Source of the DNA: Celeribacter ethanolicus
Lineage (GTDB): Bacteria > Pseudomonadota > Alphaproteobacteria > Rhodobacterales > Rhodobacteraceae
Assembly (NCBI RefSeq): GCF_001550095.1
Contig: NZ_LRUC01000049.1
Coordinates: 43,763 to 107,762, forward strand
Reading direction: 5' to 3'
Length of the DNA stretch: 64,000 nucleotides
In this document: positions 8,656 through 19,226 of the stretch, in pieces
Layout of the letters: each line of letters starts with the position of its first letter
Position numbering within the stretch: the first letter of the stretch is position 1
Made by a program: the position numbers and the translations under genes
Notes under the pieces: model-generated
The model's database searches: none
Told to the model about the DNA's origin: nothing
Seen by the model: the letters and a program-made list of their open reading frames with translations, nothing else

Positions 8656-9492
8656 ATGTCCAGCCCGTCCCCCGTTGCGAGATCCACCGACCCGAAAGTC
8701 ATTCTCGTCACCGGCGCGTCCTCCGGCATCGGGCTTCAAACTGCTCTCGATCTCCTGAAACAGGGCCATATCGTGTACGGCTGCGCGCGGCGCATCGAGA
8801 GGATGGAGCCGATCCGGGCGGCAGGAGGACATGTGCTCGCGCTCGATGTGAGCGATGACGACTCGATGTGCGACGCGGTGGACGAGCTGCTCTACAGCGA
8901 AGGCCGCATCGACGTTCTGATCAACAACGCGGGCTTTGCCACCTATGGCGCGGTCGAGGATATTTCCATGGACACGGCCCGCCATCAGATCGAGGTCAAC
9001 ATCCTCGGACCCGCCCGCATGACCCAACTGGTTTTGCCGCAGATGCGCAAACAGAAATCCGGACGGATCATCAACATCTCCTCGATCGGCGGCACAATCC
9101 ACACCCCCTTGGGTGCCTGGTATCATGGCACGAAATTCTTTGTCGAAGGCTTCACCAACGCGATGCGCCTCGAGGTCGAGGACAAGGGCATCTTCATGGT
9201 GCTGATCGCGCCCGGGTTCATCGACACGGGGTTTTCCGGCGTACTCGCCAAGGAATTGGATCGGAACGAAAAAGCCCCGGCCTACAAGCCGCTCTATGAT
9301 GCGCTGCGCCATACAAATGCGACGCCCGGCTCGCCGCCTTCCGTGATCTCGGAGGTCATTTCCCGTGCCATTTCAGACGTGAAACCAAAGACCGTCTACC
9401 GCGCCGGGAAGTATTCGAAACTGCTTTATCTCCTGCGCCGGACCCTGCCGCACCGCATGTTCGACGGGATGATGTTGTCGATGCTCAAATGA
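8656..9492 (+). CDS. Short-chain dehydrogenase/reductase (classical SDR)
   Basis: A 278-residue NAD(P)-dependent oxidoreductase. Visible motifs are the cofactor loop TGASSGIG near residue 20, LINNAGFATYG, the catalytic Ser in ISSIGG, and the YHGTK catalytic Tyr/Lys pair. The Arg-rich region after the second strand (CARRIER) favours NADP. The start at MSSPSP follows an AAAGAAAG stretch; an upstream ATG at 8605 would overlap the operator zone. Divergent from the TetR gene and probably its target. The substrate is unknown. Confidence 0.9.
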   Translation: MSSPSPVARSTDPKVILVTGASSGIGLQTALDLLKQGHIVYGCARRIERMEPIRAAGGHVLALDVSDDDSMCDAVDELLYSEGRIDVLINNAGFATYGAVEDISMDTARHQIEVNILGPARMTQLVLPQMRKQKSGRIINISSIGGTIHTPLGAWYHGTKFFVEGFTNAMRLEVEDKGIFMVLIAPGFIDTGFSGVLAKELDRNEKAPAYKPLYDALRHTNATPGSPPSVISEVISRAISDVKPKTVYRAGKYSKLLYLLRRTLPHRMFDGMMLSMLK

Positions 9493-9756
9493 ATCGCCCC
9501 CGGGGCCGTTGCGACAGGGTGCACATGCAGTCTGGAGCAAACCGGTCTGCATTCATCTTTGAAGCCCGGCAGCGGAGCCTTCATGCCTGAGACACTCTTT
9601 GTCCGCTGCACCACCAAGGATCTGCGACGGAGCGAACCGCGTCGGTTCATCGCGACCGGCTGAGCGCTTTCCCGCATCCCCCGTCTGCGGCTCTGCGCAA
9701 TTGCCAGAACGCCGCGCACAGGGCATGGCGGAAGGAGGCATTTCAAGGACAGCCCC

Positions 9757-10665
9757 ATGCACAATCTGCGCGCCATCCTCATGATCGTCGCTTCCATGGC
9801 GTTTTTCACCGTGGAAGACATGTTCATCAAACATCTCTCCGGCTTCATGCCGGTGGGGCAGGTGCTTTTGGCCATCTCCGTGGTGAGTGCCGGGATTTTC
9901 CTGACATGGGCACTCTTGCGCGGCGATCCGGTCTTCGTGCCGCGCAACTGGCGGCCAGTGATCCTGATCCGCGCCTTGACCGAGGCCGTCGCCTCCGTCG
10001 CCTTTGTCACCGCACTCTCGCGGGTCGAGATCTCCACCGTCGCCGCAGTGTTTCAGTCGATGCCTCTGGCCGTCACGTTGGGCGCTGCACTGTTTCTCGG
10101 TGAACGCGTCGGCTGGCGACGCTGGAGCGCCATCACGCTTGGCTTTGTCGGGGTGCTGATGATCATCCGCCCCGGCATGTCCGGGTTCGAACCGCAGGCA
10201 CTCTGGGTGCTCATCGCCGTGGTGGCGATCACCACGCGTGACCTGATGACCCGGGTGATGGATGCTGCCGTGCCCTCCACGGTCGTCTCCTTTCAGGCCT
10301 TCCTTGCCGTCATCCCCGCCGCCCTGCTGAACCTCTGGCTTTCCGGCGCCGCCCCTGTCGCCCCCGACCTGTCGCTGGCTTTTCAGACCCTGATCGCGAT
10401 CCTTGCCGGGGCTGCGGGCTATACCCTGATCGTCGCGGGCATGCGACTTGGCGATGCCTCCGCAGTGACGCCATTCCGCTATTCGCGTCTGGTGTTCACC
10501 ATGATCGGCGGTGTGCTTGTGTTCCATGAGCGGCCTGATCTGATGACGCTCGCGGGGTCTGCCCTGATCATCGCCTCGGGGCTGTACACCTTCCTGCGCG
10601 AGCGCAAGCGGGCGCGCCTGGATCGCGAGGCTCTGGCCGCCGATCTCGAGGCCCCCCGGCTCTGA
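9757..10665 (+). CDS. EamA/DMT superfamily transporter
   Basis: A 302-residue protein with ten predicted membrane helices in two repeated EamA halves, each ending in the conserved block seen as AALFLGERVGWRRWSAITLGF and, in the second half, GGVLVFHERPDLMTLAGSALI. Such exporters move amino acids or other small metabolites. A ribosome binding site AAGGACAG precedes the ATG. The 264 bp upstream show no gene. No neighbour suggests a substrate. Confidence 0.88.
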   Translation: MHNLRAILMIVASMAFFTVEDMFIKHLSGFMPVGQVLLAISVVSAGIFLTWALLRGDPVFVPRNWRPVILIRALTEAVASVAFVTALSRVEISTVAAVFQSMPLAVTLGAALFLGERVGWRRWSAITLGFVGVLMIIRPGMSGFEPQALWVLIAVVAITTRDLMTRVMDAAVPSTVVSFQAFLAVIPAALLNLWLSGAAPVAPDLSLAFQTLIAILAGAAGYTLIVAGMRLGDASAVTPFRYSRLVFTMIGGVLVFHERPDLMTLAGSALIIASGLYTFLRERKRARLDREALAADLEAPRL

Positions 10666-10769
10666 CAACGCTTTTGCGTGGCGCTTTTCGTGGCGCTTTC
10701 CGGAGCAAACGTCACAAAACCGTTGCATGACGCGGCTTTACGCAGGCTTGCGAACAAAGAGACGCGTCA

Positions 10770-10783
10770 TGTTAGCGCATGCA
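10770..10783. promoter_or_regulatory. CceR-like operator upstream of eno (candidate)
   Basis: TGTTAGCGCATGCA lies about 76 bp before enolase. It matches 11 of 14 positions of the TGTTAGCGCTAACA pattern I recall for the LacI-family carbon regulator CceR of Rhodobacter. Related cores occur before pgk and the aldolase. Confidence 0.45.
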
Positions 10784-10855
10784 TTGTTGACCTGCCCGTT
10801 CCGGCTGATATTCAGACATCCGACTGGCCCGCCAACCAAATTGCAAAGGGACTAA

Positions 10856-12136
<1,281 letters not shown>

Positions 12137-12160
12137 GCGCAAGCGCTTGACGACATAGAG

Positions 12161-12190
12161 AAAGCCCCGCCAGATTGGTGGGGCTTTTTA
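12161..12190 (+). terminator. Rho-independent terminator after eno
   Basis: AAGCCCCGCCA-GAT-TGGTGGGGCTT forms an 11-bp stem (one G-T pair) with a short loop, followed by a T run. Confidence 0.9.
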
Positions 12191-12210
12191 TTAATCACTT
12201 TGGACGTATC

Positions 12211-12855
12211 ATGCCCCGAACCGCCCTTTTGCTCTACATCTTGGCATTGCCGGTTCTCTACGACAGTGTCGAGCGGCTTTTCTATGTCTGGGGCATTCTG
12301 ACCGAAGAGGTGGGCTGGCTCCAACAAAGATACCTCGATGCTCCTTGGCTCAGCACGGCTCACCTACTGCCCGGCATCCTGTTTTTCCTCACCGGGCCTC
12401 TGCAAACCATCCCCGCCCTGCGATCCCGCCCACTGCGGTTTTGGCACCGGCTTTCCGGCTACATCTATAGTCTCAGCGCCATATTTTCCTGCTTCGCCAT
12501 CATGGTCATGGTCTTCACCTTCCCAGCGGTTGGTGGCGGGCTGACCATTTTCGGCACCTATGCGATCTGTCTGGCTCTGCTCCTGTCCCTGACCCTCGCG
12601 CTGTGGGCCATCCGTCGTGGGGACGTCAAAACGCACCGGCTGTTCATGATGGCCAGCCTGACCCTCGGGCTGACCGTGGCCACGGCACGCTGGATCATCT
12701 ATGGCGTCAACCTTGTGATCCCCGTCGAGTTCACGGTCGCCTTCGCCCCGGCGTCCATCGCCGCTCTGGCCATCAACGGCGCAATTTATAGTTGGGTTTT
12801 CCGCAATGACCTCAAGAGCTTCTTGGCGCAAACCCGGCTTGCATTGCGCAGGTGA
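12211..12855 (+). CDS. DUF2306 membrane protein
   Basis: A 214-residue integral membrane protein with about seven hydrophobic helices. The family pattern is clear: HLLPGILFFLTGPLQTIPALR, then WHRLSGYIYSLSA and HRLFMMASL. Conserved His residues sit near membrane boundaries. The function of DUF2306 is not established. The start MPRTALL lies 20 bp beyond the eno terminator. The GNAT gene follows after 41 bp. Confidence 0.82.
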   Translation: MPRTALLLYILALPVLYDSVERLFYVWGILTEEVGWLQQRYLDAPWLSTAHLLPGILFFLTGPLQTIPALRSRPLRFWHRLSGYIYSLSAIFSCFAIMVMVFTFPAVGGGLTIFGTYAICLALLLSLTLALWAIRRGDVKTHRLFMMASLTLGLTVATARWIIYGVNLVIPVEFTVAFAPASIAALAINGAIYSWVFRNDLKSFLAQTRLALRR

Positions 12856-12896
12856 TCCCACTTGCACCTCCTCGCAGCATCCGTCACTCTTCCCCC

Positions 12897-13517
12897 ATGA
12901 CCAACACCCAAAGCCCCCTCCCCAGCCCGCTCGAAGACGGTATCCACGAGCTGCCCTCCGGCAAGCTCGCCACCATTGTCACCTATCTTGAGATGTTCGC
13001 GCGGCCCACGCCGCGCCCTGTGCCGGAGCAGCCGGGGTTGGAACTGATCCGCCATAAGGCGCCCGATCTCGATTGGTATCGCGTGCTTTATCGGCGTGTG
13101 GGTGAGGATTGGCTTTGGTTTTCACGGATGTATATGCAGGACGCCAAGCTCTCCGCGATCCTGACCGACCCGGATGTTGAGGTCTATTCCGCGCGCAAGG
13201 ATGGTGTTGACCTCGGCCTTCTGGAGCTTGATTTCCGCGACCCGGACAACACCGAACTGGCGTTTTTCGGCCTCGACACCAGTCTCATTGGCGGCGGCAC
13301 CGGGCGGTGGCTCATGGAGCACGCTTTGGACAAGGCCTTCACCCGCCCGATCAAACGGTTCTTCGTCCACACCTGCACCCTCGACAGCCCGCAGGCCGTG
13401 GGGTTCTACATCCGCTCGGGTTTTGTCCCCTATGGTCGCGCCATTGAGGTGATGGACGATCCGCGCATGAATGGGCCGCTGTCCGAAACCGCCGCGCCGC
13501 AGATTCCGCGCATTTAA
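12897..13517 (+). CDS. GNAT family N-acetyltransferase
   Basis: A 206-residue protein with a GNAT core in its second half: ELAFFGLDTSLIGGGTGRWLMEHAL provides the acetyl-CoA pyrophosphate-binding loop (normally Q/R-x-x-G-x-G/A), followed by VHTCTLDSPQAVGFYIRSGF, the typical alpha4-beta7 segment. The loop reads GGGTGRW. An N-terminal 80-residue extension is not part of the minimal domain. The start at MTNTQSP was preferred to an upstream ATG. The acceptor is unknown. Confidence 0.85.
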   Translation: MTNTQSPLPSPLEDGIHELPSGKLATIVTYLEMFARPTPRPVPEQPGLELIRHKAPDLDWYRVLYRRVGEDWLWFSRMYMQDAKLSAILTDPDVEVYSARKDGVDLGLLELDFRDPDNTELAFFGLDTSLIGGGTGRWLMEHALDKAFTRPIKRFFVHTCTLDSPQAVGFYIRSGFVPYGRAIEVMDDPRMNGPLSETAAPQIPRI

Positions 13518-13573
13518 TTCCCCTTTTCTTTCCGCCACATCGCAGGGATGATCGGCAAAAAGAGGAGATTGCC

Positions 13574-14191
13574 ATGGGCCCCGTCACCCGTGCGGAAAAA
13601 CAGGTCGGCCTGTTCACCGCCCTTTATGTCATCGGCTTCACGCTCTGGTTCTTTGCCATCGGGAATTTCGAATTCGTCATCTATGTCGTGACCATGCTGA
13701 TCCTCATCGGCCTCGTCGCAACCAGCTTGCGCAAGGTCGAGTATCCGCCAAAGCTGCTCTGGGCACTCACACTCTGGGGGCTTTTGCATATGGCGGGCGG
13801 TGGCGTGCCGGTGAACGGATCGGTGCTCTATACGCTCGAACTCATTCCCTTCGTCAGCGATGGAGAGATGACCATCCTGAAATACGACCAAGTGGTGCAT
13901 TTCTACGGCTTCGGCGTGACCGCCTGGCTGTTGTGGCAGATCATGACCCACACATTCCCGGTGCTCAAGGGCACGAAAACCGCCTTCGCCCTGCCCGCGC
14001 TTGGCGCGATGGGGCTTGGCGCGGTCAATGAGATCATCGAGTTCAGCGCCGTGCTGATGGTGCCCGACACCAATGTCGGCGGCTATATCAACACCGCGCT
14101 CGATCTGGTGTTCAACGCGGCGGGCGCGCTTTTTGCCATGGGTCTCGTGACGCGATTCAACGGTGCGGATGACGGAAAAAAGGCCCCATAA
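13574..14191 (+). CDS. DUF2238-like integral membrane protein (second copy)
   Basis: A 205-residue membrane protein related in pattern to the gene at 4024. It has the KYDQVVHFYGFGVTAWLLW segment with the conserved Asp and His, a later GAVNEIIEFSA motif and TALDLVFNAAGALFAMG. About six membrane helices are expected. A GAGGAGATTGCC stretch precedes the ATG. The stop codon lies in the loop of its own terminator. Function unknown. Confidence 0.72.
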   Translation: MGPVTRAEKQVGLFTALYVIGFTLWFFAIGNFEFVIYVVTMLILIGLVATSLRKVEYPPKLLWALTLWGLLHMAGGGVPVNGSVLYTLELIPFVSDGEMTILKYDQVVHFYGFGVTAWLLWQIMTHTFPVLKGTKTAFALPALGAMGLGAVNEIIEFSAVLMVPDTNVGGYINTALDLVFNAAGALFAMGLVTRFNGADDGKKAP

Positions 14192-14203
14192 GGGGCCTTT
14201 TTC
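14174..14203 (+). terminator. Terminator overlapping the DUF2238 stop codon
   Basis: AAAAAGGCCCC-ATAA-GGGGCCTTTTT is a perfect stem whose loop holds the TAA stop codon, followed by T residues. It could work in both directions. Confidence 0.85.
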
Positions 14204-14237
14204 GTACCGGTTCACTTGTGAAAAACCCTCGCAGACC

Positions 14238-14516
14238 TTACGGGCAAGGCGCCGTGTAATAGGTACCGTCGCCATTGGAATAGGCACAGGTCGCGGAATT
14301 GGTGTTCTTGGCGACCATCGACCCGGCAGCGGCACCACCCAGCGTGGCCAGCACTTTCCACTCATCATTCGACCCGAGCGCATCCGCGGTCAGATAGCCG
14401 AGCCCGGCCCCGGCGGCCGCACCGAAGGCGGTGCTGGTGTCGGTGGTGCTCATGGTGGTACAGGCGGCAAGCGTCGGCGCGGCGAAGGCCAGCGCCAGAA
14501 GAATTTTCTTGGACAT
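14238..14516 (-). CDS. Small glycine-zipper lipoprotein
   Basis: A 92-residue protein with a signal peptide and lipobox LAAC (Cys19). The mature part carries a Gly/Ala-rich stretch, AFGAAAGAGLGYLTADALG, then GGAAAGSMVAKN, similar to the glycine-zipper segments of OsmB/SlyB-like outer-membrane lipoproteins. It ends in a short Cys-containing tail (CAYSNGDGTYY...PCP). An envelope role is inferred. An AGGAGACCTCC-like ribosome binding site precedes it. Confidence 0.75.
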   Translation of the reverse strand: MSKKILLALAFAAPTLAACTTMSTTDTSTAFGAAAGAGLGYLTADALGSNDEWKVLATLGGAAAGSMVAKNTNSATCAYSNGDGTYYTAPCP

Positions 14517-14612
14517 GGAGGTCTCCCGTTGTCTTTATCTCTGAGGGGACAACGCCTCGGGCGGCATTCGGTTCCCGTTTTTCTTCTGCGACACGGGAAA
14601 GCCTCCAAGATC

Positions 14613-15038
14613 ATGCAAGCCGACGAGATCATCGCACATCTGAACCTCGCCCCGCATCCCGAGGGCGGGCATTACCGCCAGACATGGATCGCCAACGCCG
14701 ATGCGGGAAACCGCCCCACGGGCACCTGCATCTATTTCCTGCTCAAGGCCGGAGAGCACAGCCATTGGCATCGGGTCGATGCCACCGAGATCTGGCATTA
14801 TTACGCGGGCGCGCCCCTGATCCTGTCCCTAGCTGAGACAGAGGCCGGTCCGGCACGGGACCTGATGCTCGGCGCGGAGCTTGGGGCCGGAGAGACGCCA
14901 CAACTCATCGTGCCTGAAGCGCATTGGCAGGCCGCGCGCACGACCGGCGCCTGGACTCTCGTCGGCTGCACCGTCTCACCGGGATTTCGATTTGAGGGTT
15001 TCGAACTGGCCGCCCCGGGCTTTGACATTGCGCGCTGA
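14613..15038 (+). CDS. Cupin family protein (DUF985)
   Basis: A 141-residue beta-barrel protein of the cupin_5/DUF985 family. It shows LNLAPHPEGGHYRQTW at the N-terminus, FLLKAGEHSHWHRVDATEIWHYYAG in the metal-binding region, and VGCTVSPGFRFEGFELA at the end, all typical. The enzyme activity of this family is unproven. The start was set at MQADEI; the longer frame upstream overlaps the divergent lipoprotein gene. It converges with the DUF2798 gene with no spacer. Confidence 0.88.
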   Translation: MQADEIIAHLNLAPHPEGGHYRQTWIANADAGNRPTGTCIYFLLKAGEHSHWHRVDATEIWHYYAGAPLILSLAETEAGPARDLMLGAELGAGETPQLIVPEAHWQAARTTGAWTLVGCTVSPGFRFEGFELAAPGFDIAR

Positions 15039-15308
15039 TCAGCTGCGATACACCCGCCCGACCAGTTGCGCGGACAGGAAAAAGGCCAAAGGCCCCACCC
15101 CCATCGACAGTAAAAAAGCGATCGGCCATGCCGTGATGTAATGACCCAGCCAGTCGCGCACCCAGCCGGGGCGAAACCCCTCGCGCAGTCCGGGGATCAA
15201 CTCGCTCATGATCAGGGTCATCAGAAATGCCATGAAACAGGAAATAAACCCCTGCGCCAAGAGAATGGTCATCTTGTCTTTCTTGCGTTGCCGGTCGTCC
15301 AGCATCAT
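15039..15308 (-). CDS. DUF2798 small membrane protein
   Basis: An 89-residue protein with two hydrophobic helices, LLAQGFISCFMAFLMTLIMSE and AWPIAFLLSMGVGPLAFFLS, matching the two-helix DUF2798 layout with a short loop containing RPGWVRDWL. A basic N-terminus (RQRKKDK) suggests the N-terminus is cytosolic. The start MMLDD was preferred because the upstream part of the frame is not hydrophobic or conserved in type. Function unknown. Confidence 0.7.
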   Translation of the reverse strand: MMLDDRQRKKDKMTILLAQGFISCFMAFLMTLIMSELIPGLREGFRPGWVRDWLGHYITAWPIAFLLSMGVGPLAFFLSAQLVGRVYRS

Positions 15309-15612
15309 GCACCCCTCATCGGTTATGAGGCGGGAGGCGTGCATGAAAAAGGCACCCGTCTCCCGCAGGATATGGATGCCGTGGGATCTTGCGACAAACT
15401 CTCGGGGTCTCCGAGGGGCGGGATAACCAACCGCCCTGACATTTTCCGGCAAGCCCGGAGATAGCTGCAACACAACAACCGGTCAAGAGAGGTCATGTCA
15501 GCCGGCTTTATGCGCTTGCGGGGAAAACCCACGCATATTTCCCCGCGGATTTCCGCGAATGGTAAGGTTTTCCGCACTCGCAAAAAGATGACGTTACGTT
15601 AACCTAAGCACG
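15309..15612. other. Intergenic region without a recognised gene
   Basis: About 300 bp with no convincing reading frame. Its right part is AT-richer and holds repeated CGTTAAC-like words (near 15595-15602 and 15610-15617). No terminator is obvious. Confidence 0.5.
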
Positions 15613-15780
15613 TTAACAAGTGTCGGGTGGAACCTGTGACCGCTCGTTTTCCCAGTGTTCCGAGTATTTGAGGCACTGGCAGGCCAAGAATCGGGCTTGT
15701 CCCGTTCGAACCTGCCAGTCGCCCGTTTCCATCCATTTGACGAAGGCGCCGTATCGCGCGCAATGCTCAGACCGGCTCAT
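15613..15780 (-). CDS. Possible small protein coupled to anmK (55 aa)
   Basis: A short frame begins with ATG inside the last codons of anmK (14-nt overlap) and reads [16 protein letters not shown], later [16 protein letters not shown], ending PPDTC. It has four Trp and four Cys in 55 residues and plausible soluble-protein composition, and the overlap is typical of translational coupling. I recognise no family and the codon choice is only moderately like that of its neighbours. It may be an unreported small protein or a chance frame. Confidence 0.35.
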   Translation of the reverse strand: MSRSEHCARYGAFVKWMETGDWQVRTGQARFLACQCLKYSEHWENERSQVPPDTC

Positions 15781-16873
15781 TCGGACGCGACACGCGTCCA
15801 CCGCCGATGGCCGCACGCACGCCGGTGGTCGAGGGCGCAGAGGTCGGCAGGCCACGCAGCACGCGCACCGCGAGATAGGCAAAGGCCTGCGCCTCCAGCA
15901 TATCGCCATCGAGCCCGACCTCTTCGACCGGCAGGACCGGACAATCCACCCCTGCCGCGATCATCCGCATGAGCGTCGTGTTGTGCCGCCCGCCACCGGT
16001 GACGTAGAGCGCCGCAGGGGGCGTCGGGCAATGCTCCATCGCGCGGGCGACCGAGGCAGCGGCAAAAGCGGTAAGCGTGGCGGCGGCATCGGCATCGGAC
16101 AGGAGGGATACCGCGTCGAGCACGCCATGAAAATCGTTCCGGTCCAGAGATTTGGGCGGCATCTTGTAGAAATAGGGATGCTCAAGGCCTTGGGCGACGA
16201 CCTCCATATCCGGCTGACCGGCTGCGGCCAGCGCACCGCCCGCATCATGGGTTTCTCCCCGTCTCGTCCGCATCAGGTCGTTGACGGGGGCGTTCGCCGG
16301 GCCGGTGTCGAAGGCCAGAAGCGCCCCCGGAGCGGACGGGTCTGCCACGGTCGGGTCGATCCACGTCAGGTTGCCGACACCGCCAAGATTGAGGAATGCC
16401 ACCGGTTCGGTCGCGCCGATGTAGCGCGCCAGAGCGTGGTGATAAAAGGGGGCAAGCGGCGCGCCCTGCCCGCCCATCTCCACATCCGCGGTGCGGAAAT
16501 CCCATATGACGGGCGCGCCTGTGACTTCTGCCAAAATGGCCCCGTCGCCCGCCTGATAGGTGCGGCCTTCGTCCGGGGCGTGATTGAGGGTTTGGCCGTG
16601 AAAGCCGATGAGATCGAAGCCTTCGAGTTGAGAAAGCGCTTCGGCATGGGCGGTTTCGATCAATTCGGTCAGGGCCTCGGAGGCCTGCCATGTGCCAAGT
16701 TCGGCGCGGAACATCTCCTGCTCCGCCGGGTCATAGGGCCGGAAGACCGTCCCGCCAAACTCGAAGATCGTCACCCCGTCGGTCTTCAACAGCGCCACAT
16801 CGACCCCGTCGAGCGACGTTCCCGACATACAGCCTGCGCCCCACAGAGGCACCGCTTTGCTCTTACCGCTCAT
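15767..16873 (-). CDS. anmK: Anhydro-N-acetylmuramic acid kinase
   Basis: AnmK opens and phosphorylates 1,6-anhydro-MurNAc from peptidoglycan turnover to give MurNAc-6-phosphate. The 368-residue protein has the ATP-binding [16 protein letters not shown] near the N-terminus, the [13 protein letters not shown] motif, the [21 protein letters not shown] substrate loop, [12 protein letters not shown], and [13 protein letters not shown]. The start MSGKSK follows AAAGAG. It is divergent from tyrS, a common arrangement in alphaproteobacteria. Confidence 0.96.
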   Translation of the reverse strand: MSGKSKAVPLWGAGCMSGTSLDGVDVALLKTDGVTIFEFGGTVFRPYDPAEQEMFRAELGTWQASEALTELIETAHAEALSQLEGFDLIGFHGQTLNHAPDEGRTYQAGDGAILAEVTGAPVIWDFRTADVEMGGQGAPLAPFYHHALARYIGATEPVAFLNLGGVGNLTWIDPTVADPSAPGALLAFDTGPANAPVNDLMRTRRGETHDAGGALAAAGQPDMEVVAQGLEHPYFYKMPPKSLDRNDFHGVLDAVSLLSDADAAATLTAFAAASVARAMEHCPTPPAALYVTGGGRHNTTLMRMIAAGVDCPVLPVEEVGLDGDMLEAQAFAYLAVRVLRGLPTSAPSTTGVRAAIGGGRVSRPNEPV

Positions 16874-16945
16874 CACACTCTTTCCCTTTGGTGCGTGCCC
16901 CGATATATCAGGCCGCGACCGACCATTGAATGGAAAATGTGAGAG

Positions 16946-18211
16946 ATGACCTACCATCCCAAATCGGAATTCCTGCGCGTGATCATCGAGCGCGGATTTC
17001 TTGCCGATTGCACCAATTTGCAAGAGCTGGACGAAGCCCTGAGCAACGGGATGGTGACCGCCTATATCGGTTATGACGCGACCGCCGCGTCGCTGCATGT
17101 CGGGCATCTGTTGAACATCATGTTGCTGCGCTGGTTCCAGAAGACCGGCAACAAACCGATCACGCTCATGGGCGGCGGCACGACGAAGGTGGGCGACCCG
17201 TCCTTCCGCTCCGACGAACGCCCGCTGCTGTCTCCCGCGCAGATCGACGCCAATATCGACGGCATGCAAAAGGTCTTTGCCCGTTACCTCGATTATGCCG
17301 AGGACGAAACCCAGCCCGGCAACGGCGCGCTGATGCGCAACAATGCCGAATGGCTGGATGACCTCAACTACCTCGATTTCCTGCGCGACATCGGGCGGCA
17401 TTTCTCCGTCAACCGAATGCTGTCCTTCGAAAGCGTGAAATCACGGCTGGATCGCGAGCAATCGCTGTCCTTCCTCGAATTCAACTACATGATTTTGCAG
17501 GCCTATGACTTTTTGGAGCTGAACCGCCGCTATGGCTGTCTGTTGCAGATGGGCGGCTCGGATCAGTGGGGCAATATCGTCAACGGCATCGACCTGACCC
17601 GCCGGGTGCTGGACAATGAGATTTACGGCCTCACCACCCCGCTTCTGACCACCTCCGACGGGCGCAAAATGGGCAAATCGCAAGGCGGTGCCGTCTGGCT
17701 CAACGCCGAGATGCTCTCGCCCTACGAATTCTGGCAGTTCTGGCGCAACACCACGGACGCGGACACGGGCCGGTTCCTCAAGCTCTACACCGATCTGCCG
17801 GTTGAAGAGTGCGAGCGCTTGGGCGCGCTCGAAGGCTCTGAGATCAACGCAGCCAAGATCATCCTCGCCAATGAGGTCACGACGCTCCTGCACGGCGCCG
17901 AGGCGGCGCAGGCTGCCGAGGCCACCGCGCGCGAGGTCTTCGAGAAAGGCGGCGTGGGCGATGACCTTCCCACCGTGGAACTGAGCGCGAGCGAGATCGG
18001 CAACGGCATTTCCATCGTCCAGCTCTTCGTCAAAACCGGCCTCGCCGACAGCGGCAAGGCGGCCAAACGCCTGTTCTCCGAGAATGGCGCCAAGGTGAAT
18101 GACATCGACCATAAGGACGCGGGCCTGATGGTTACGACGGACATGCTCAAGGAGCCGATGAAGCTTTCGGCGGGTAAGAAACGCCACGCGCTGGTGGTGC
18201 TCAAGGGCTGA
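16946..18211 (+). CDS. tyrS: Tyrosyl-tRNA synthetase
   Basis: This 421-residue class I synthetase charges tRNA-Tyr. The HIGH-like motif is HVGHL near residue 51, the Tyr-binding segment contains [12 protein letters not shown] and [11 protein letters not shown], and the KMSKS loop reads KMGKSQGG. The C-terminal third is an S4-type RNA-binding domain ([25 protein letters not shown]). The length fits the bacterial TyrRS norm. Confidence 0.98.
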   Translation: MTYHPKSEFLRVIIERGFLADCTNLQELDEALSNGMVTAYIGYDATAASLHVGHLLNIMLLRWFQKTGNKPITLMGGGTTKVGDPSFRSDERPLLSPAQIDANIDGMQKVFARYLDYAEDETQPGNGALMRNNAEWLDDLNYLDFLRDIGRHFSVNRMLSFESVKSRLDREQSLSFLEFNYMILQAYDFLELNRRYGCLLQMGGSDQWGNIVNGIDLTRRVLDNEIYGLTTPLLTTSDGRKMGKSQGGAVWLNAEMLSPYEFWQFWRNTTDADTGRFLKLYTDLPVEECERLGALEGSEINAAKIILANEVTTLLHGAEAAQAAEATAREVFEKGGVGDDLPTVELSASEIGNGISIVQLFVKTGLADSGKAAKRLFSENGAKVNDIDHKDAGLMVTTDMLKEPMKLSAGKKRHALVVLKG

Positions 18212-18326
18212 AACCACGGTCAGATCTGTTGCAAACCGCGCACGGAGCGATCCGCGCGCAGTTTTGTGATGTAATGACCTTTGATCTTCATGGATTTTTT
18301 TCCATTTTCAGGTACAGAATGACCGC

Positions 18327-19175
18327 ATGAAAACACTCACCGCCCTCCCTCTGATCCTCACCTGCCTCACGGGCACCGCGCAGGCTCAATCTTGGCTGAC
18401 CGGCGACGGCTGGATCGGGCTTGGCGCCTCGACCGTCGAGGATCAGGATCTCTGGCTCGGCGGCGATGGCACATGGACGACCACATGGGACGGGCTAGGC
18501 CTCAGTTTTGGGGCCTTCGGCACGGTCGGGCGCACCCATGAAACCTATGGCGCGCTGAGCTATAGTTTCGGCTCCGCGCGCATCGAGGCTGGCAATCCCC
18601 GCCCCGCCTACGACAGTTTTGCGCGTCCTCTGATCTCCGATGTAATGCTGCCGGAGGCGCTCGCGCGCACCGATACCGGGTTCAGCCGGTTGACCGATGG
18701 CGCAATCACCGAGGACAAGTTCCTGCCTTACGGGCTGCGCTATGCGAACACCGATATGGCCGTTTCGCTGCATTACGTCGACGATCATGACACCACCGTT
18801 CTGGGCCTCGGCGGCGGCTGGAATGCGGGGGCGTGGCGGATCGAGACAGCGCTGGAATATGTCGATGGCGACGACAGCGACGCCAATGCCAAATTGCAGG
18901 GCAGCCGGGCGCTGGGTCCGGGCGCCTTCACCGGCACACTGTCCTATAACGAGGCGAACGATGCCCCAACCGCGATGGAACTGGCCTATCGGCACAGCTT
19001 GAACGATCGTGTTGCCCTGACCGAATTGGTCTCCGTTCCTTTTGAAGCCCCGGAGAACGGTGTCGCGCTTCTGGGCGCGAATATCTACCTGCGGGGCGCC
19101 ACCTCGCTCGATCTCTCCGGCGGCTATGGCGATGGCGACGGGCTGGCCAATGCGGCGATCCGCTTCGAGTTTTAA
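18327..19175 (+). CDS. Putative outer-membrane beta-barrel protein
   Basis: A 282-residue secreted protein with a clear signal peptide cleaved after AQA (about residue 20). The mature part is built of alternating Gly/aromatic strands (GLSFGAFGTVG, GALSYSFGSA, AWRIETALEYVDG) and ends in Phe (AIRFEF), the signature of a BamA-inserted outer-membrane barrel. It resembles short Rhodobacterales porin-like proteins, but no porin loop is identified. It is monocistronic with its own terminator. Confidence 0.72.
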   Translation: MKTLTALPLILTCLTGTAQAQSWLTGDGWIGLGASTVEDQDLWLGGDGTWTTTWDGLGLSFGAFGTVGRTHETYGALSYSFGSARIEAGNPRPAYDSFARPLISDVMLPEALARTDTGFSRLTDGAITEDKFLPYGLRYANTDMAVSLHYVDDHDTTVLGLGGGWNAGAWRIETALEYVDGDDSDANAKLQGSRALGPGAFTGTLSYNEANDAPTAMELAYRHSLNDRVALTELVSVPFEAPENGVALLGANIYLRGATSLDLSGGYGDGDGLANAAIRFEF

Positions 19176-19176
19176 A

Positions 19177-19201
19177 AAAGGGCGCTCGGTGGCGCCCTTT
19201 C
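19177..19201 (+). terminator. Terminator after the barrel protein gene
   Basis: AAAGGGCGC-TCGGTG-GCGCCCTTT forms a 9-bp stem right after the stop codon; it is symmetric and may also serve the converging cyclophilin genes. Confidence 0.85.
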
Positions 19202-19226
19202 TCATCTCTCAGCTCAGCTTTCGCCG

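Noticed and set aside
15590..15618. CtrA-type TTAA-N7-TTAA site in the spacer upstream of DUF2798
   Set aside because: The two TTAA words are 10 bp apart, not 7.
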